Assembly (NCBI RefSeq): GCF_004349245.1
Contig: NZ_SMLC01000056.1
Location: 1-41,602 of the forward strand
Direction of reading: 5' to 3'
DNA: 41,602 nt
DNA from: Actinomadura sp. 6K520
Lineage (GTDB): Bacteria > Actinomycetota > Actinomycetes > Streptosporangiales > Streptosporangiaceae
Notes under the pieces: model-generated
The model's input: only the letters and a program-made list of their open reading frames with translations
What the model was told of the DNA's origin: nothing
Database searches by the model: none
Shown here: positions 40,271 through 41,602 of the stretch, piece after piece
Position numbering within the stretch: the first letter of the stretch is position 1
How the letters are laid out: every line of letters begins with the position of its first letter
Made by a program: the position numbers and the translations under genes

Positions 40271-41602
40271 GTGGCGACCGTGGCCGACGCGTGGCGACCC
40301 ACGTCGGAACTGGAACACCGGCTGCAGGAGACCGTGCGGGCAGGGGACCAGGAGAGCTACTTCCGCCTCATCGCGGACAGCGAGCTCGTCGTCCCCGTCC
40401 CGCCCGACCTGGTGGACGGGATGCTCGCGGGCGAGACGCAGCCGTCCTGGCCGACCCAGGAGGAGGACGGCCGCGTCCACGTGCTGACCTACACGTCGGC
40501 GTCGGCGATGCGGGCCTGCCTCGGCCCGTCCTACCAGCACTTCATGACGGTCCGCTTCGGCGAGATCGCCGAGACGTGGCCCGACGACCGCTGGTGGCTC
40601 GCCATCGACGCGCCCGCCCGCGGCGTCCCCGCGGCCCTGCCCATCGAGGCGCGGCTGCCGGCCTGGTTCGTCCGCCAGGTCGCCGGCGGCGACGGCCGCC
40701 CGCCCCAGGTCGGACGCGTGTCCGCCCCCTGGGAGGAACTCCGCGGCCAGCACCGGGACCTGCCGCGCGAGTCCCCCCGGCAGGAGTTCCAGCCCGCCAA
40801 CGACGTCGAACGCGAACTGCTGCGCGCCGCGGCCAACAACGACCACGACCTCTTCCTGCAGACGCTCGCCGGCACCGACGTGCTGCTGCCCGTCCCGGAC
40901 GACACCGACTACGCGATGCGCCCGGGGCGCCCCGGCTTCCCCTGGCAGACCCGGGAGGTGGACGGCTCCACCGTCGTCCCCGTCTTCACGTCCCCGGAAC
41001 GCCTCGTCGAGGCGGCCCGCTCCGCCGGGACCGGCACCGAGTACATCAAGCTGCCGTTCACCGTCGCGCTGCGCTACTGGCCGAACCACGACTGGCTGCT
41101 GGCCATCAATTCCGGCTCACCCGCCGGCGGGACCATCCTGGCGCAGCAGCTCCCCGGCCTCGCCGCGTGGGCCGACCAGCGCGCCGCCCAGCGCATGACG
41201 GACGGCTTCGAACCGCAGAACGACATCGAGGGCCGCCTCTTCGAGGCCGCCCGGCGCCGCGACACCGACGCCTTCTTCAAGATCCTCCTCGGCGCCCAGG
41301 TCCTCGTCCCCGCCGACCCGGACACGCCCTGGGGCATCACGCCCGGCGACCCCGGCTTCCCGTGGCGGCCCGTCCCCGTCCACGGCCGCACGTCCATCCA
41401 GATCTTCACGTCGCTCAAGTGGATGAACGAGGCCGTCGGCTCGTCCCGCTTCGTCATGCCGACCCTGCTGGACATGGTCGCCGCCTGGCCCGACACCGGC
41501 TGGAACCTCGTCCTCAACCCCGGCACGCCGATCGACGCGACCATGCCCGGCGACAAGATCCGCTCCCTCGGCCCCCCGTCGGCGGACCGTGCCACACCCC
41601 CC
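40271..41602 (+). CDS. Protein with three tandem SseB-like domains (cut by right edge)
   Basis: An open frame of 444 codons from GTG 40271 to the window end with no stop; GGAGGA lies 8 nt upstream. Three homologous units begin at about residues 14 (LEHRLQETVRAGDQESYFRLIADSELVVPVP), 178 (VERELLRAAANNDHDLFLQTLAGTDVLLPVP) and 318 (IEGRLFEAARRRDTDAFFKILLGAQVLVPAD). Each continues with an FPW and ...VFTS/IFTS segment (PVFTSPERLVEAA, QIFTSLKWMNEAV) and a W-P-x-x-x-W-x-L-x-x-N/D stretch, as in SseB N-terminal domains. SseB-family proteins in actinobacteria usually carry one or two such units and their role is unknown; some occur near type VII secretion loci. No signal peptide is seen, so it is cytoplasmic. 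Confidence 0.85.
   Translation, partial: MATVADAWRPTSELEHRLQETVRAGDQESYFRLIADSELVVPVPPDLVDGMLAGETQPSWPTQEEDGRVHVLTYTSASAMRACLGPSYQHFMTVRFGEIAETWPDDRWWLAIDAPARGVPAALPIEARLPAWFVRQVAGGDGRPPQVGRVSAPWEELRGQHRDLPRESPRQEFQPANDVERELLRAAANNDHDLFLQTLAGTDVLLPVPDDTDYAMRPGRPGFPWQTREVDGSTVVPVFTSPERLVEAARSAGTGTEYIKLPFTVALRYWPNHDWLLAINSGSPAGGTILAQQLPGLAAWADQRAAQRMTDGFEPQNDIEGRLFEAARRRDTDAFFKILLGAQVLVPADPDTPWGITPGDPGFPWRPVPVHGRTSIQIFTSLKWMNEAVGSSRFVMPTLLDMVAAWPDTGWNLVLNPGTPIDATMPGDKIRSLGPPSADRATPP

Overview
The window is very GC-rich, with strong G/C bias at third codon positions and many GTG/TTG starts. It carries marker genes of mycelial or mycothiol-producing actinobacteria: a WhiB regulator, a mycoredoxin, a mycothiol-dependent-isomerase-fold protein, a DUF574 methyltransferase and an IdeR/DmdR-type iron box. 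A Streptosporangiales-type genome such as Actinomadura/Thermomonosporaceae fits best, but genus is an inference.

Positions 1-20,700 are conserved actinobacterial housekeeping DNA. The gene content matches the Mycobacterium tuberculosis Rv3193c-Rv3199c neighbourhood (from memory): UPF0182 protein, PDZ/Lon-like YlbL protein, DUF2342 zinc protease-like protein, ABC1 kinase, whiB7, uvrD2, mycoredoxin and nudC. Interleaved are moaE, a PPA1309-family gene, an SDR, a NUDIX hydrolase, a YgjP-type metallopeptidase, a crotonase, tesB, an M20 dipeptidase, a DUF4031 gene and an HD-domain gene. The whiB7 locus shows its control region: an A/T tract next to a -35/-10 pair, a leader of about 500 nt with an upstream ORF, and a strong terminator hairpin just before the gene. 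This is the layout of an antibiotic-responsive attenuator. Downstream lies a small gene with five exact 15-bp repeats encoding TTLDM.

Positions 20,684-26,354 are an accessory island. A near-consensus iron box lies just behind a good promoter, followed by four same-strand genes: ATP-grasp ligase, IucA/IucC NIS synthetase, second NIS synthetase and PLP-dependent decarboxylase. Two of the three junctions are 4-bp start/stop overlaps. Enzyme classes and order match the vibrioferrin/xanthoferrin pathway (pvsA-B-D-E) without the pvsC exporter. A citrate-based NIS siderophore in an actinomycete is the most interesting system here.

Positions 26,374-34,316 hold accessory regulatory and unknown genes: a maleylpyruvate-isomerase-fold protein, a large membrane-anchored twin beta-propeller protein, an RsbW-like ATPase coupled to a DUF574 methyltransferase, an unrecognised protein with a possible helix-turn-helix, and two further methyltransferases.

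Positions 34,313-41,602 return to core functions: exonuclease III, a two-domain membrane FKBP isomerase preceded by three copies of an unexplained 20-bp motif, a class A penicillin-binding protein, a small lipoprotein, and a gene with three tandem SseB domains that runs off the right edge. The gene at the left edge (YlbL) is also cut. I saw no tRNA, rRNA, insertion sequence or CRISPR array.
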